Of a DNA stretch of 64,000 nt, positions 32,742-43,794 are shown one piece after another (position 1 is the first letter of the stretch; each line of letters begins with the position of its first letter). The stretch covers positions 15,178,476-15,242,475 of the forward strand of contig OX459104.1 in assembly GCA_949775045.1 (NCBI GenBank), given 5' to 3'. This stretch comes from Metridium senile (Eukaryota > Cnidaria > Anthozoa > Actiniaria > Metridiidae). Both the position numbers and the translations under genes were made by a program. Below the pieces are notes generated by a model, which saw nothing but the letters and a program-made list of their open reading frames with translations, did not search any database and was not told the origin of the DNA.

Positions 32742-33367
32742 TTATATATACTGGCACCCCTCTCCAGCGTCGCGGATCTGTTGTTCATTCAAAGCGTGTT
32801 TGTAGACTTGTACACATGCTATTTTACCTCGAAAATAACGTGGATCGGTGCCTGTAACTCCCAAGCGAACTTCATACTTAGTAGCTAGGTCATGAATGCC
32901 GATATTGCGAGAGTCCATTTGCTTCCCATCTACAAATGATCTGGTTATTCCAGTCGCGTGGTCATACGTGGCTCCCACAAACTTCCATTGGCCATAAGGA
33001 ATTGGACTATAAATAGGCCCTGCTATTCCCAAGTTCCTTTTCTTAAAATGTGAATAGAAATCGCGGTTCGAAATCCAAAACATTACTCCCCATTGGTTGG
33101 CACCATAATGGAAAATAGGGCCCGGGCTTTCAACGTTAACATAGGCAAGTAGAGTCATAGAATGTTTCACATCAAGTTTTCCGTTTGCCTGGTTCGGTAT
33201 CTCGATATAGCTGTTTTGTGCACCTGCAAATCGACATGATCCTTGTATTTGATCGTTACTGTCATCAGAACATTCAACATTGTTGAGGACCCCCGAGGGT
33301 GCGTCATCTTGTAGTGCTCTGCCTTGATAGTATGCATTCAGTGGATAAGCAGCAACGAGTTGTAGAT
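32742..33367 (-). CDS. Gene B exon 4: LamG/concanavalin-like domain
   Basis: 626 nt from acceptor GGTTGCAG to TAA-type stop at 32742. A single exon holds the complete jelly-roll domain of about 208 residues, ending CVQVYKHALNEQQIRDAGEG plus CQYI. Compared with gene C it differs at about 37 positions plus a two-residue indel. Confidence 0.9.
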
Positions 33368-36299
33368 CTGCAACCAAAATAATAATCGTAAGCTTAATCA
33401 TGATTTTAATAATAATCGTATATATATAACTTTCGTAGTGGCATAGTCGCATAGTGGCATAGTCGAATAGTGGCATAGTGGCATAGTGGCATAGTGGCAT
33501 AGTGGCATAGTGGCATAGTGGCATAGTGGCATAGTGGCATAGTGGCATAGTGGCATAGTGGCATAGTGGCATAGTGGCATAGTCGATAGTCGCATAGTCG
33601 CATAGTCGCATAGTCGCATAGTCGCATAGTCGCATAGTCGCATAGTCGCATAGTCGTAGTCGTAGTCGTAGTCGTAGTCGTAGTCGTAGTCGTAGTCGTA
33701 GTCGTAGTCGTAGTCGTAGTCGTAGTCGTAGTCGTAGTCGTAGTCGTAGTCGTAGTCGTAGTCGTAGTCGTAGTCGTAGTCGTAGTCGTAGTCGTAGTCG
33801 CATAGTCGTAGTCGTAGTCGTAGTCGTAGTTCAATCTTATTACTTGTTAGTAGTGACTAATAATTAGAACCATTACACAGTAGACATTTTTGTTCATTTT
33901 CTGTGTGTTTGTTTTATCCTTACACTTAGACATACCAAAATAATATTGGTTTTGGCTTCCTGTGTTATCACTGATGACCACCATAACCCATGGAAATCAC
34001 ACTAACAATCATGTCTTATTGAAGAACATTTTTACTTTTTATTCAAGAAAATACTTCAAATTGTAAGTAACACAGGAAGCACAAACACTAACATTTTAGT
34101 ATAGCATGCCTGTTATGGTGCCAGTCTAGCTCACCAATGTCACAGTTGGCGCCAGCGAATCCCAGTTTACAAACGCATTTGTAGTTCTGCTCAATACGGC
34201 TATATCTGCAGATACCGATCATGTTCTTTCCTTTACAGTTGCAAGAGTTCTGGCAGACAACAATGAACAAAATGTTATGTAATTTGGTGTTTATATAGCA
34301 CATTTCACATACGCCTCAATGCTGGCGGCTTACAACCATGAGGAATTAGTAGTTAGTATTAAATTTGGAGTTCTCTATGAAGGGGGACCAAAAAAAATTG
34401 AGCATAACATTTCTCATTTCCACCATCCCCCCCCCCCCCCCCCCCCCCTCCCTGTAAATAATGACCGGTCCCTTAGATGGTCCTCAGTGGTTCGTTTACG
34501 TCCCGCCGGTACAGGTTAGTGTGTGTAGTGCCGGGACCTACGATTTAACATCCTTAATTATCCGAGAAGAGTTCAGTGTTGAAACACTTTGCAGATATTT
34601 ACAAGACATTCTCAATGACTTGGGTTACCACTTTGGTATTTCACACCTCAGATTATATTTTTTTAAGAACAATGACAGCTTTCTAATATATAAAACAGCT
34701 TAAATACCTCTGTTCTCCAGTAAACTGCGTTGGGCGTGTTCACCATGTGTTCAGGGTGCATGACGTGATCTGAGTTACTGAGATTACACACTTTCCTCTG
34801 GTTATCAAAAGTGCATGAGATGCACCTATCATCCATGAAACAAAGAGCATTGCAGAAATGCTTTTGTTCTGTTTGGACCGATTTGAATGTATGGTTGATT
34901 AGTGCTTGGTTTACACGACTTATCTTCATTGACGTAGTCTTCTTGCAATCCTCTGCATTCACTGTAACAAAGATATTGTTGGTCAATACACCTCTTTACC
35001 TTCTTTGTTTGTTTACCCAATTCAGATCACGTGATGCTACCCTTGATAGTTGATTCTTTCGCATGTAAATGCTATAGCATTTTCATCATATAGACCCTTT
35101 TAATAAGTCCCGAAGTGTTGTGTTTTCCGCGATTGACGTCACATTTATTCTTTTCAATTCCTTTCATATTATACAAATTTTAAAAAGATAAATTTGACGT
35201 CAAGCGCGGAAAACACAACACCTCGGGACTTATTACAAGGGTTGATAACTGAATCAATTCTCAAGAGAATGTCACGTGGTCTGAAATGGGTAATTTGCAT
35301 ACGTAGATAAAGAGATATAGAGTGATTTCATGGCAGCCATGTTTGTTGACAAGTACAAAGAAAGTTTTTAAAGACAAAGGATTTCAGTTCCCTTGAGAGA
35401 AAAGCTCCATGGTTTTGACCACTAATCTCACAGCATAATTAATTAGCACGGAGCTGTATAAATTAACTTCACATACATGCCTTATTGCGCATAACGTCGT
35501 TCGGAGCGTCGCGAGAAGCCGAGCTGGTGGCGGTGCTTTTCAGGTTCCTCTTCTCGCTCATATCACAACAGTCGCGGATCTCACCCATAACTTAACTTCC
35601 TGCGACGTGATAATGAGTATGCAGTGAGAAATATAACAAACATGGCTGCCATGAAATCCCTTGTTTTAAACCTGTTATCACTTATTTCAAAAAGGTTGTA
35701 AGTCAATGGTGAACGGTAATTGCACGACCGAAAGGAACTGTGGCTCTTGGATATTATTTATCTATGTTTCTTTTGTGACAGTAAACAAATTTATTTTACC
35801 ACGCCACGTAAGCCCCATTAAATGAAGAAGGGCTAATAATTCACGTGTCAAATACATGACAATTACCTTAACAAAACTTCAAGGCAGACTTAGCAAAGAT
35901 TTCGCAGAAAGATATGGAACATTCGCTTGGAATAGCTAAAAGAAACATAATTTATGAAGCAAAATATTCCCTAAACAATCTCGGTGACCCCGCCTTTTTA
36001 CTAGTATAAATACCTCAATTTTTATATAAAATTGTAGAAAAATTGATAGACCTCATGCAAGGTTTGTTATTGTGAAGAACAAATGATTTTGAGTGAAAGT
36101 TATCTATTTTTCACGAGTATGGAAGTTATGTTAAATGAATGACGGTAATAGAGAGATATTTCCATATTCTTAAAACATAAAATGATCAAAAACAAAGAAA
36201 TAAAACTGAAAATATTACTGTAATGTTATTGATTAAAAAGAAGAAGAAGAAGAAGAAGAAGAAAAAGAAGAAGAAGAAAAAGAAGAAGAAGAAGAAGAA

Positions 36300-36331
<32 letters not shown>

Positions 36332-36708
36332 AGAAGAGGAAGAAGAAGAAGAGATTGTTTCAACTCGAAAAAATCTCTGCGAGCCATAAAATCCTCTATT
36401 AATGTATTAGAGGCTTTCGTATGCCAATACAAAATTGAATCATGCAAAAATGTATAAAAACTATTTCAAAATAAACATGAAAAAATGGTTTTAATAAACA
36501 GCCAAGGTATTTTTCATCGTTAACCGTGTTTGCTTAGATGCAGCCGTTTTAACACCAATTTTACATAAAATAATCACATAAAAATAGAAACATAGGGTAC
36601 TGTGAGAAAATAAAATAGAATAATAAGAATACAAGGAAAACACTTACCAAAGAATCCAAAACACTGCAACAGCACAATTGCCAAAAGTTGATTTTTCAGC
36701 GAAGCCAT
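32742..36708 (-). CDS. Gene B: secreted PAN-EGF-LamG lectin-like protein (4 exons)
   Basis: Exons 36648-36708, 34708-34961, 34135-34249 and 32742-33367 join in phase to 1056 nt, 351 aa plus stop. Signal peptide 1-20; PAN/Apple domain 21-105; EGF domain 106-143; LamG/concanavalin-A-like domain 144-351 encoded by one exon. LamG markers are AYPLNA, GSCRFAGAQNSYIEIPN, SMTLLAYVNV, GQWKFVGATYDH, RSFVDGKQ, EVRLGV and CVQVYKHALNEQQI. The likely role is extracellular carbohydrate or matrix binding. The frame upstream of the LamG exon stays open into intron 3 through satellite DNA, but the TTGCAG acceptor at 33369-33368 fits the phase and the protein-level homology starts there. Gene C is its paralogue. 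Confidence 0.88.
33368..34134. repeat. Gene B intron 3: 8-bp and 6-bp satellites plus short inverted element
   Basis: 33437-33650 is GGCATAGT / GCATAGTC octamers; 33651-33830 is CGTAGT hexamers. 33949-34087 is an inverted element bounded by GGCTTCCTGTGTTA and TAACACAGGAAGC. The same layout occurs in gene C, where the satellite is far longer. Confidence 0.9.
34135..34249 (-). CDS. Gene B exon 3: EGF domain
   Basis: 115 nt, phase 0-1, acceptor CTGCCAG, donor ATTG|GTGAGC. Six cysteines in NSCNCKGKNMIGICRY and KCVCKLGFAGANCDI; the GFAGANC end is a classic EGF signature. Confidence 0.9.
34426..34450. repeat. Poly-C tract in gene B intron 2
   Basis: A run of about 20 C, matched by a slightly longer one at 50119-50142 in gene C. 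On the transcribed strand it reads as poly-G. Confidence 0.9.
34708..34961 (-). CDS. Gene B exon 2: PAN/Apple domain
   Basis: 254 nt, phase 1-0, acceptor GTTACAG, donor GAG|GTATTT. Encodes AEDCKKTTSMKISRVNQALI, then [20 protein letters not shown] and [11 protein letters not shown]. The encoded protein is identical to that of the gene C exon. Confidence 0.9.
34987..35318. mobile_element. Nested MITEs in gene B intron 1
   Basis: The outer element has CACCTCTTTACC and AGATAAAGAG ends with CAGATCACGTGATG / CACGTGGTCTGAAATGGG inside. Inserted in it is 35093-35243, with GACCCTTTTAATAAGTCCCG facing CGGGACTTATTACAAGGGTT. It is duplicated at 50680-51011 in gene C. Confidence 0.8.
35324..35660. mobile_element. 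MITE with ATTTCATGGCAGCCATGTTT ends
   Basis: GATTTCATGGCAGCCATGTT at the left, AACATGGCTGCCATGAAATC at the right, about 337 bp. The end itself contains the palindrome ATGGCAGCCAT-type. Copy at 51017-51353 in gene C. Confidence 0.85.
35661..36647. repeat. Rest of gene B intron 1 with AAG microsatellite
   Basis: A CGACCGAAAGGAACTGTGG arm lies at 35727-35745 and (AAG)n at 36236-36355. Other sequence is unremarkable and shared with gene C. On the transcribed strand the AAG tract reads CTT, giving a pyrimidine run. Confidence 0.7.
36648..36708 (-). CDS. Gene B exon 1: signal peptide
   Basis: Encodes MASLKNQLLAIVLLQCFGFF with donor TTTG|GTAAGT, phase 1. The length (61 nt) and sequence match gene C except for one residue near the end (Phe here, Cys in C). 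Confidence 0.85.
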
Positions 36709-37310
36709 AATGTAGATAAACAAGTTGCGAAAGTTTGACTCTTATGGACTTTAAACTCATCAATTATTAATCTGTGAGGAATATTTGAATTAGCTATGGA
36801 ATAGTCGAGCATTTTTCATACTGATAAGACAAAATACGCCATGAGTTCATAATTAATCTTATTTCAAATATATATAATTATTCGCTCATGGGATGTTAGG
36901 ATGCTGTTCAAATTCTTACTTTAATGTATGTTAAGAAGTTTTGAAGCAGTAGAAGATACAGAAAATAATAATAACATGAAAAAAGTGTTTACAGTTGGTG
37001 TATCGTCGCCATAATCAGTTAATGAATTATTTAAAGAAAACTGTCAATTACATGCAAACAGATCATGAAAGGAATCTTACAGTATAAACGGTCGTTTTTG
37101 ATGTAACTAGGTACTTTTTTATTTGGTTCAAAAGAGGAATCGAAAGGAATGGATAATTGAAGAGAAAAAAACTGTTAGTTTTAAAACTTTTAAGTTAAAA
37201 TAAAACATGGACTCATTGGAGATAGAAGAAAGTCTGGGGAGGTTTGTTTTTGTGTGTGTATCACATGAAATAACATGATATCCTACACGACACGACACGA
37301 CACGATACGA
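36709..37310 (-). promoter_or_regulatory. Gene B 5' flank, conserved with gene C
   Basis: About 600 bp upstream of the ATG are closely matched at 55251-55890, including TTTAAAGTCCA, ATTAATAATTG and ATATATAATTATTCGCTCAT. A TATA-like stretch lies some 40-60 nt from the ATG, but no start site can be assigned. It ends in (ACACG)n at 37285-37310. Confidence 0.4.
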
Positions 37311-37317
37311 CATTTTG

Positions 37318-38628
37318 TTATATCCATTTTGAATCACTAGCAAATCCTGCAATCTGATTGGCTCTCAGCGGAGTGATTCAAGCATGAATCGCACTATTTT
37401 GAGTCCGAATCGCACCATTTTGACTCTGAATCGCACCAATTTGAACAACCAATGAGATTACAGGAAACTATCAAACTAACCAATCAGATGAAAATAAATA
37501 AAATGAAAAAAAATGTCAGTTTTCTGTTTTGTTACAGTTTTGGAGAAAATATTTATGAATTATGTCCAAAAACATGAATAAATTCAATAACTTACAGTAC
37601 TTAAATAATCCCAAAGCATCTTTGACGTCAAAGTACTGCTATAGGAACTGATTTCCCATTATTTGTTGTCTATTTGGACGAAAATGTGGCTAATTTTCCA
37701 TCAAATTGTAGATGTTAATAGTCCGAACGATCCTGACGTCCAGCGAGAAAACCACACAGTAGACTACACAAAAAGTTGCAAAATATCAAGAGCCATGCCA
37801 CGAAGAAGATGTTTGAATGAATTCAAGCAACTTAAATCGAGGACAAATTCAAACAGAAGTCATCTGCTCTCCATAAAAACACTTTGACAGTAAATAAAAC
37901 AGTAAACAAACTTTTTCAAAACAGTAAGCACATTCCGATATTTTGAATGTCTACATCATCAAAATGCCTCCTCAGTTAGTTCTCTGCCAAAGTAGACAAA
38001 GGGAATCCTTACAATTACAAGCTGGAATCCACCAGAAGAATGCAAAGTTCCATGTTAGTTTTATTTGAAGGAAAAGAAACGGTTTTCTACTTGTACGAGT
38101 CATTGATATGAGCTCGGAATTCACAAGGTGCTAGGGACTGCATGTCGATCACTTCTGTGTTTTTATAGGACAACGTTTTACGTCCAAAAGCATGTTCTCA
38201 GCTCCAAAAACAAGTCCAGATGAACTAAAAACATTGTTTTTGATTCTAATTTGTAGTTTGAAGGAACTGATGGCTTTAACTTTAACCAAATCTTGCTTGT
38301 TTTATTAAATATAATGTACAGTTTCCACACATGTGTACGATCAAGTTAGTTCTCGAAATAAACCAAGATTAGTCCTGAATATCTCCAGAGCTACAGAAGA
38401 CACAAAAAGCGTACCTTATTGAGTCAGATGTTGAAGATTAAACTATAAATTTCTCCAAATATGCAGGATTTTTGAGCTGACAAGCAAACTAGTGATCCGC
38501 TTGTCAAACTTGCAAACGACCTGTCACATGACATTTTCAATGTAAAAAGAGCATTTCCGTTTCCGGTATTGAAAACAAATCAATAAAAGCATGCTATAAA
38601 CTATAGTTGGATTTCAAAATGGATATAA
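37318..38628. mobile_element. 1.3-kb element with TTATATCCATTTTGAA ends
   Basis: TTATATCCATTTTGAATC at 37318 is mirrored by GATTTCAAAATGGATATAA at 38610-38628. GAATCGCAC is repeated three times near the left end. Short frames (37663-37887) show no transposase features. Confidence 0.55.
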
Positions 38629-38635
38629 TAAAGTG

Positions 38636-38776
38636 ATAATTGAACTTCGTGTCGTGCAATTTTGGTCTGATATCAAACTTGCGATTACAAATCACACTCC
38701 CGCTACGCGGTCGTGTGATTTTGTTATCGCGCGTTTGATATCAGACCAAATTGCACTCCACTTAGTTCAATTACCA
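38636..38776. repeat. Hairpin with TTTGGTCTGATATCAAAC arms
   Basis: AATTTTGGTCTGATATCAAA faces TTTGATATCAGACCAAATT. The inner arms AATCACAC / GTGTGATT flank GCTACGCGGTC. It is followed by (ACACG)n at 38785-38845. Confidence 0.8.
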
Positions 38777-38941
38777 TTATATATGACATGACATGACACG
38801 ACACGACATGACACGACACGACACGACACGACACGACATGAGATGACATGACAGACTCCGGACACCCCCTAACGCCTAAAGAGCCCTTTATTTGCAATTG
38901 GGACACATCAACAGGACAATAAACCTCAACAGGACAAAAAA

Positions 38942-39028
38942 CCTTCCAATTACCGTGCGGTTACATTGTGGAATGATCTGGAAAAGGAAATTAAAGAAAG
39001 CCCTACTGTAGAACACTTTAAAAATTAG
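38942..39028 (+). mobile_element. LINE reverse transcriptase C-terminal relic
   Basis: The plus frame reads PSNYRAVTLWNDLEKEIKES followed by PTVEHFKN and a stop. This fits the terminal 'R.v.lWN.L..eik.s.s...Fk' block of LINEs. The rest of the element is missing. Confidence 0.75.
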
Positions 39029-40589
39029 ACGCTCAATGAGCGCATGTGGCTACTGTTGAGAAATCGAAACTCCATGAATTGTTTGCATATTGTAATGATT
39101 TATATTTGTATGCACCCCTCCCCTAGTGGGGAGGAGATCGGCGTGTGTGTTGGTGTGAGTGCGTGTGACAAAGCATGGAGGAGCGTGACTCGTTTAAGGT
39201 TAAATAAAGAAGAAATCATGGATGAAACAAGAGATTATGGTATTCATTACAATATTGAATCACAGGTGGCCCAAGCTTTTTGAGGTTTTTGAATACAAAT
39301 TTTTTTAGTAATTTTTTAATAATCTTACTTTAAGAAAACTTCCATTTGTAACATAGAGTGTATTTTCGTGTATTTTTTTATGTTTGTAACGAGTTTTTCA
39401 TAACTTACTTTCATAAACCATAAATGACAAGCTTGGACACTCTAAAGCCAAAATCACTTCAAATACCGTCCACTTCAGACGCTTTTGTTTCCACGAAAAA
39501 GAATTGCGATGAGAAAATTACTTCGCAGAGCCATGAATCAGCAATTCATCAATTCATTCAGCAATCAATCCATGCTAATTTCTTCGAACCAGCTAACGGT
39601 ATTGAGCAGTAATCTCTCTCAACGTTCGCGAAAAACGACTTTATTTTGAAGGCGCTGGAAACAATTACAAAATTAAAACCTACCGGGAGGGATGTGAGTC
39701 AATTGACTCGATCATTGATCAACGTACCACTACCCGGTGCGAAGTGGGCTTCCTGTGGTATAGTTACGGGTATAAACTTCATGTACTCCGTGTACCATAT
39801 ATGTATACTAAACATACATAATGATATGTAAGAAAATTTAGCCTACATGGAGTTTATACCTAGTTTACTTACTTACATTACACGACTCGATGACATAGTG
39901 GCTACGCATTCCCAGAATGTAGTAGCCACAAAAACGTTATGTATAGTTTAATAACCGAGCAGGAATTTTTTATCAGGTTTAAAATCCCGAGGGCGAAGCC
40001 CAAGTGATTTTAAACCTGATAAAACACGTTCTGCGAGTTTATTGAACGGCTTAAAAAACTCATTAGTAATTCATGACCATTTTGTCCAATATCGGTGAAA
40101 CAAAAGAAAACGGAAGGTTGTTTGCATTTGGGAATTGATCTACACTAATAATAGAGGAATGCTAACCAACTTGAATGCAAATGAACTTGATGACATTTCG
40201 TTGCAAACCTTTCATCGATTGCCTCAGTGGCATAATGGCTTAAAGCTCGGATACAACCAAGCAGAAGATCTCGGGTAATATCTGAATTATGGACATGAAG
40301 CATTATATAATGACACATGTGCCATTATATAATGCTTCATGTTCATTTGCATTCCATTGTTCTTCTATTGTACATCATCATTCCCCTGGGCCGCATTCAA
40401 ATCCCTTCGCGTTTCAGCCGTAGATTATGCGATATACGTACAATGCTTTCCTCGTAACCAGAGAGGAGCATTGGGTTGGACAAAATGTCATGAATTATTA
40501 ATGAGTTTTTTAATCAAATTTAATATATGACGATATTTACAATCAACCATTTACTTTAGACACTTAAATATAGTATAGTATAGTATAAT
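39029..40589. other. Gene-free stretch with tRNA-like and hairpin pieces
   Basis: A GGGCTTCCTGTGGTAT element end lies at 39747. A hairpin at about 39945-40045 has ATCAGGTTTAAAATC facing GATTTTAAACCTGAT. A tRNA-like piece at about 40209-40275 (GCCTCAGTGGCATAATGGCT, degenerate B box) is probably a SINE head. 40292-40345 has TATAATGACACATGTGCCATTATA palindromic character. The frames at 39424-39612 and 39646-39831 show no gene hallmarks. Confidence 0.45.
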
Positions 40590-41001
40590 ATACTCGTCGT
40601 ATTTGTAGTGAGTAACTGTGGATGCATCGATTTACTCAGTGATTTTAGTAACCACTACTCAGTCGTTTTTGTAGTGAGTAACTGTGGATGCATCAATTTA
40701 TTCAGTGATTTGAGTAACTACTACTTAAATAGTCATTTTTGCAGTGAGTGCATGCATCGATTTATTCAGTTATTTGAGCAACCACTACTCAGTCGTTTTT
40801 GTAGTGAGTAACTGTGGATGCATCAATTTACTCGGTGATTTTAGTAACCACTACTCAGTCGTTTTTGTAGTGAGTAACTGTGGATGCATCAATTTACTCA
40901 GTGATTTTAGTAACCACTACTCAGTCGTTTTACAATGAGTAACTGTGGATGCATCGATTTACTCAGTGATTTTGGTAACCACTACTCAGTCGTTTTTGCA
41001 G
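40590..41001. repeat. 66-bp tandem repeat, segmental copy 2
   Basis: Same unit as 26540-26965. Several units contain CAGTCGTTTTTGYAG just before TGAGTAACTGTG, so each unit carries an acceptor-like site. Confidence 0.85.
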
Positions 41002-41144
41002 TGAGTAACTGTGAACGCATCGAAGCAAATGTTGAAACCGTTTGCCCGGGCTCTAACATTGCAAACTCAACTTTCGTCTCGCTTCAATGCAAAGGCCAGG
41101 CTACCTTTCAAGATGGAGCAGTGAACTGTGAAGGAGACTACTGA
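41002..41144 (+). pseudogene. Cys-rich exon-like sequence after the 66-bp repeat
   Basis: After GTTTTTGCAG a phase-1 frame reads SNCERIEANVETVCPGSNIA, then SLQCKGQATFQDGAVNCEGD and a Tyr before TGA. The composition and spaced cysteines look like a secreted-domain exon with an N-glycosylation site. No upstream exon or signal peptide was found, and the homologous place in segmental copy 1 (26965) has lost this segment. It may be a stranded last exon; family not recognised. Confidence 0.35.
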
Positions 41145-41299
41145 AAAGAAATCGCAAACCAAACAGTTTTGTCAAATCGCACAACCGCACTCATAAATAC
41201 ATGAAAAAAACTCAAAACAGCTCGATATGAATATAAAAGGAAACAGCATAAACGTAAACCCTAACGTATCCCTCAATAAGATAAAATGAGTCTCTCCGC

Positions 41300-41455
41300 C
41301 ACAGGGAGCCCGTCTTTTTGTCGTTTCTTTTCTTTTTCTCTCTCTTTATTTACGCTAATAATACGCTATACAAACATAATATAGGGTATTAGCGTAAATA
41401 GAGAGAGAAAAGAAACGAAACGAAACGACAAAAAGCAGGGCTCCCTGTGTCTCCG
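41300..41455. repeat. Hairpin with CAGGGAGCCCGTCTTTTTGT arms
   Basis: ACAGGGAGCC, TTTTTGTCGTTTCTTTTC and TTTATTTACGCTAATA face TATTAGCGTAAATA, GACAAAAAGC and GGGCTCCCTGTG. Segmental copy 1 keeps only the right arm (about 27030-27095). Confidence 0.8.
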
Positions 41456-42274
41456 CTGGGTGCAGCTCGTCTGAAGTCATTGCCGATCAATAATTTTCAG
41501 CTCTTTTCATCGGAGTCTTTGCAGTCTTGGAGAAAAATCACTAAAATGACAACATCATATGGTGAAAAGTTTTTAATAAGTTTATGAAAACCACGTGACA
41601 AATTGTAAACAATAGAATAGGAGTGCTAGTAATGTTTACAGCTAGAGCGGCCGTGATGATCCACGACATTTATCCAACATGCATGCGTGCTATAAAATAC
41701 AGCTAATCAGAATACTTGAAAGCTGTTGTATACTGATTCGGCGGTATTCAAAAGTTCTTTCCCCATAAGACATTACGGGTTCTCCAAGTTTTGGGCCTAG
41801 TCTGGGACCTAAACTCGCCTTATCTCGCATCGTGTTTGGGCGAGACTGCGCTCGCGAGTTAAGACGAGTTAAGGCGAGTTAAGGCGAGTTAAGGGAAAAT
41901 CACAAAATTTCAATGCTGCGAGTTAATGCGAGTTAAGGTGAGTTAAGGCGAGTTTAGGTCCCAGACTAGGCCTAAATTGTATATGATGTAGAATAAAATT
42001 ATACAATGATTTATTGTGCCATACCGTAAATATCCAACTCATGATCACTTGTATTTTCTTTGCACATACACTCGCCTAAAAGCTCGTGTTTATACTAGAA
42101 AAATACATTTGACTGTTGGGATATTCCACGGTATGCCACTCGAAACCATTATATAGCTAAAATATATAACCACGAGCCAAAGGCGCGTGATTGTATAATC
42201 GATACAACACGGACTTGTTGCCGTAGAAAGTTGTAAATAACTTAAACAATATGTCTACATATAGTCTCATGTAT
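41456..42274. repeat. Duplicated intergenic DNA with a CCTAGTCTGGGACC hairpin
   Basis: 41793-41977 has GGGCCTAGTCTGGGACCTAA facing TTTAGGTCCCAGACTAGGCC, with GAGTTAAGGC tandem units inside. 42000-42150 matches 28541-28690 in inverse orientation. Confidence 0.75.
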
Positions 42275-42430
42275 ATAAAACCACTCTTAAATCTATAAAA
42301 CCACTCTAAAATCTATAAAACCATTCTAAAATATATAGAACTACTCTAAACTATATAAAACCACTCTAAAACATATAAAACCACTAAAATATATAAAACC
42401 TCTAAAATATAGAAAACCACTCTAAAATAT
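42275..42430. repeat. 21-bp tandem repeat, inverted relative to copy 1
   Basis: AAAACCACTCTAAAATCTAT units, the reverse complement of the array at 27945-28262. About seven units, more diverged. Confidence 0.85.
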
Positions 42431-42779
42431 ATCAACTGAAAGCCTGGTTTCCATATATCGCTAGTATCGCTAGTATCACTGGGATCGCTGGGATAGCCGA
42501 AAATCATGTTTGGCTGTCAGAATATAGCTCATAGCTCTTTGTGATTAAACAAAATCGACGCTGATTATCTATGTTGAGTTATATTCCGTTAAAAGTAAGC
42601 TTCAACCTTCAGTCAGTAGTGATATTTTTTTTTTTTTCACAAAAATGAAAGCGCCTTCACAACGATCTTGGCGATCAAAGCGACTGTAGAGTTTATATGG
42701 GAACTGGCGGGCTTTAGAGTGTAATAATACTAAATAAGATACTGGAGCGAAAACACTAGAACCATGAAACAAAATTAAA

Positions 42780-43090
42780 TTGTTAGAGTACAAACATTAA
42801 AAGTGTGCAACATAAATACCACTAAATACTGCTAAATTATGCTAATTCTATTGTTCTCTATTGTTTAATCAACACTATTTAGTGGTAAATAGTGCAAAGT
42901 ATTGCACACTTTTAGTATTTGTACTATAGTGTGTAATAGTTCTTATTTAGCGACTATTAGTTACTTTAAAAGACAAATAAAGTTGTAATGAGGTATTGTT
43001 TCCTTTTGTATTTGATGTTTCTGGTTGAGTGATACTGACTAAATAGTCACTAAATAAAAACTATTAGTTAGTAACTATTTTGTTTTTATT
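42780..43090. repeat. Two adjacent hairpins
   Basis: AGAGTACAAACATTAAAAGT faces ACTTTTAGTATTTGTACT (42785-42930). This is the same family as the hairpin nested in the MITE at 27.3 kb. The TTATTTAGCGACTATTAGTT / TAGTCACTAAATAAAAACT pair (42945-43070) resembles the core of the gene D foldback. Confidence 0.7.
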
Positions 43091-43124
43091 TCATGGTTCT
43101 AGTGTTTTCGCTCTACTGGCCGGA

Positions 43125-43402
43125 GCGAATTCGTATAACCTATTTCTTGTATGCTAATGAGTTTTATTATATTCATGAGCATGGAAACAATAGCGCAAAG
43201 ACCATGCTTGAGTGATTTACGTTTCGTAACTGTGAACGAAAACTGCGAAGGTGACAAATGTGAACATTAACGATTGTTTCCTGTGTTTGGATCTTAGTTG
43301 TATCATGTGAATCACTCAAGCATGGTCTTTGCGATATTGTTTTCATGCTCATGAATATAATAAAACTCATTATCATACAAGAAATAGGTTATACGAATTT
43401 GC
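43125..43402. mobile_element. 278-bp foldback element
   Basis: GAATTCGTATAACCTATTTC at the left is mirrored by AAATAGGTTATACGAATT at the right. Arms of about 85 nt pair through TTTTATTATATTCATGAGCA and AAGACCATGCTTGAGTGAT. Copy 1 (29.3 kb) has the right arm complete and the left arm truncated. Confidence 0.85.
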
Positions 43403-43794
43403 TTTAATGAAGTGTAATTCACTGACCCTTTGTCCAAGTGATAGAGGTGATCGGCGTACCTTTTAGGGTAAAAATATATCCTGTGCGTACCTTTTAGGGT
43501 TCTGGCTCAAAAATCAGTTACGTAACATGAGTTCGTACCTGTAAGAGTCATTTTTACCCTGTTTTGTTGCTTTGTTGGGGTAGAAATCGAGGATTATTTA
43601 GGGGTCGTTTTCAAAACCTCCGCCGATCACCCCTACCACTTGGACAAAGGGAGTATCCCCCCCACTCCGGGTGTACACCCGCTGCAACAATGCAACACTG
43701 ATAGATAAGAGGGTGTATAGGAAATAACACCGATCAAAGAATAATAAATGAAAAACACCACATGTATATTTGATAAGAGTTTCTTAAACAAGGT

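Noticed and set aside
33430..33650. CRISPR-like array of regularly spaced repeats
   Set aside because: There are no unique spacers; these are direct tandem satellites in an animal genome. The 98-bp and 123-bp arrays were rejected for the same reason.
33398..33834. Poly-Arg-Leu and poly-Thr/Tyr-Asp frames
   Set aside because: They are translations of CGTAGT hexamer satellite in intron 3 of gene B, open only because the unit lacks stops.
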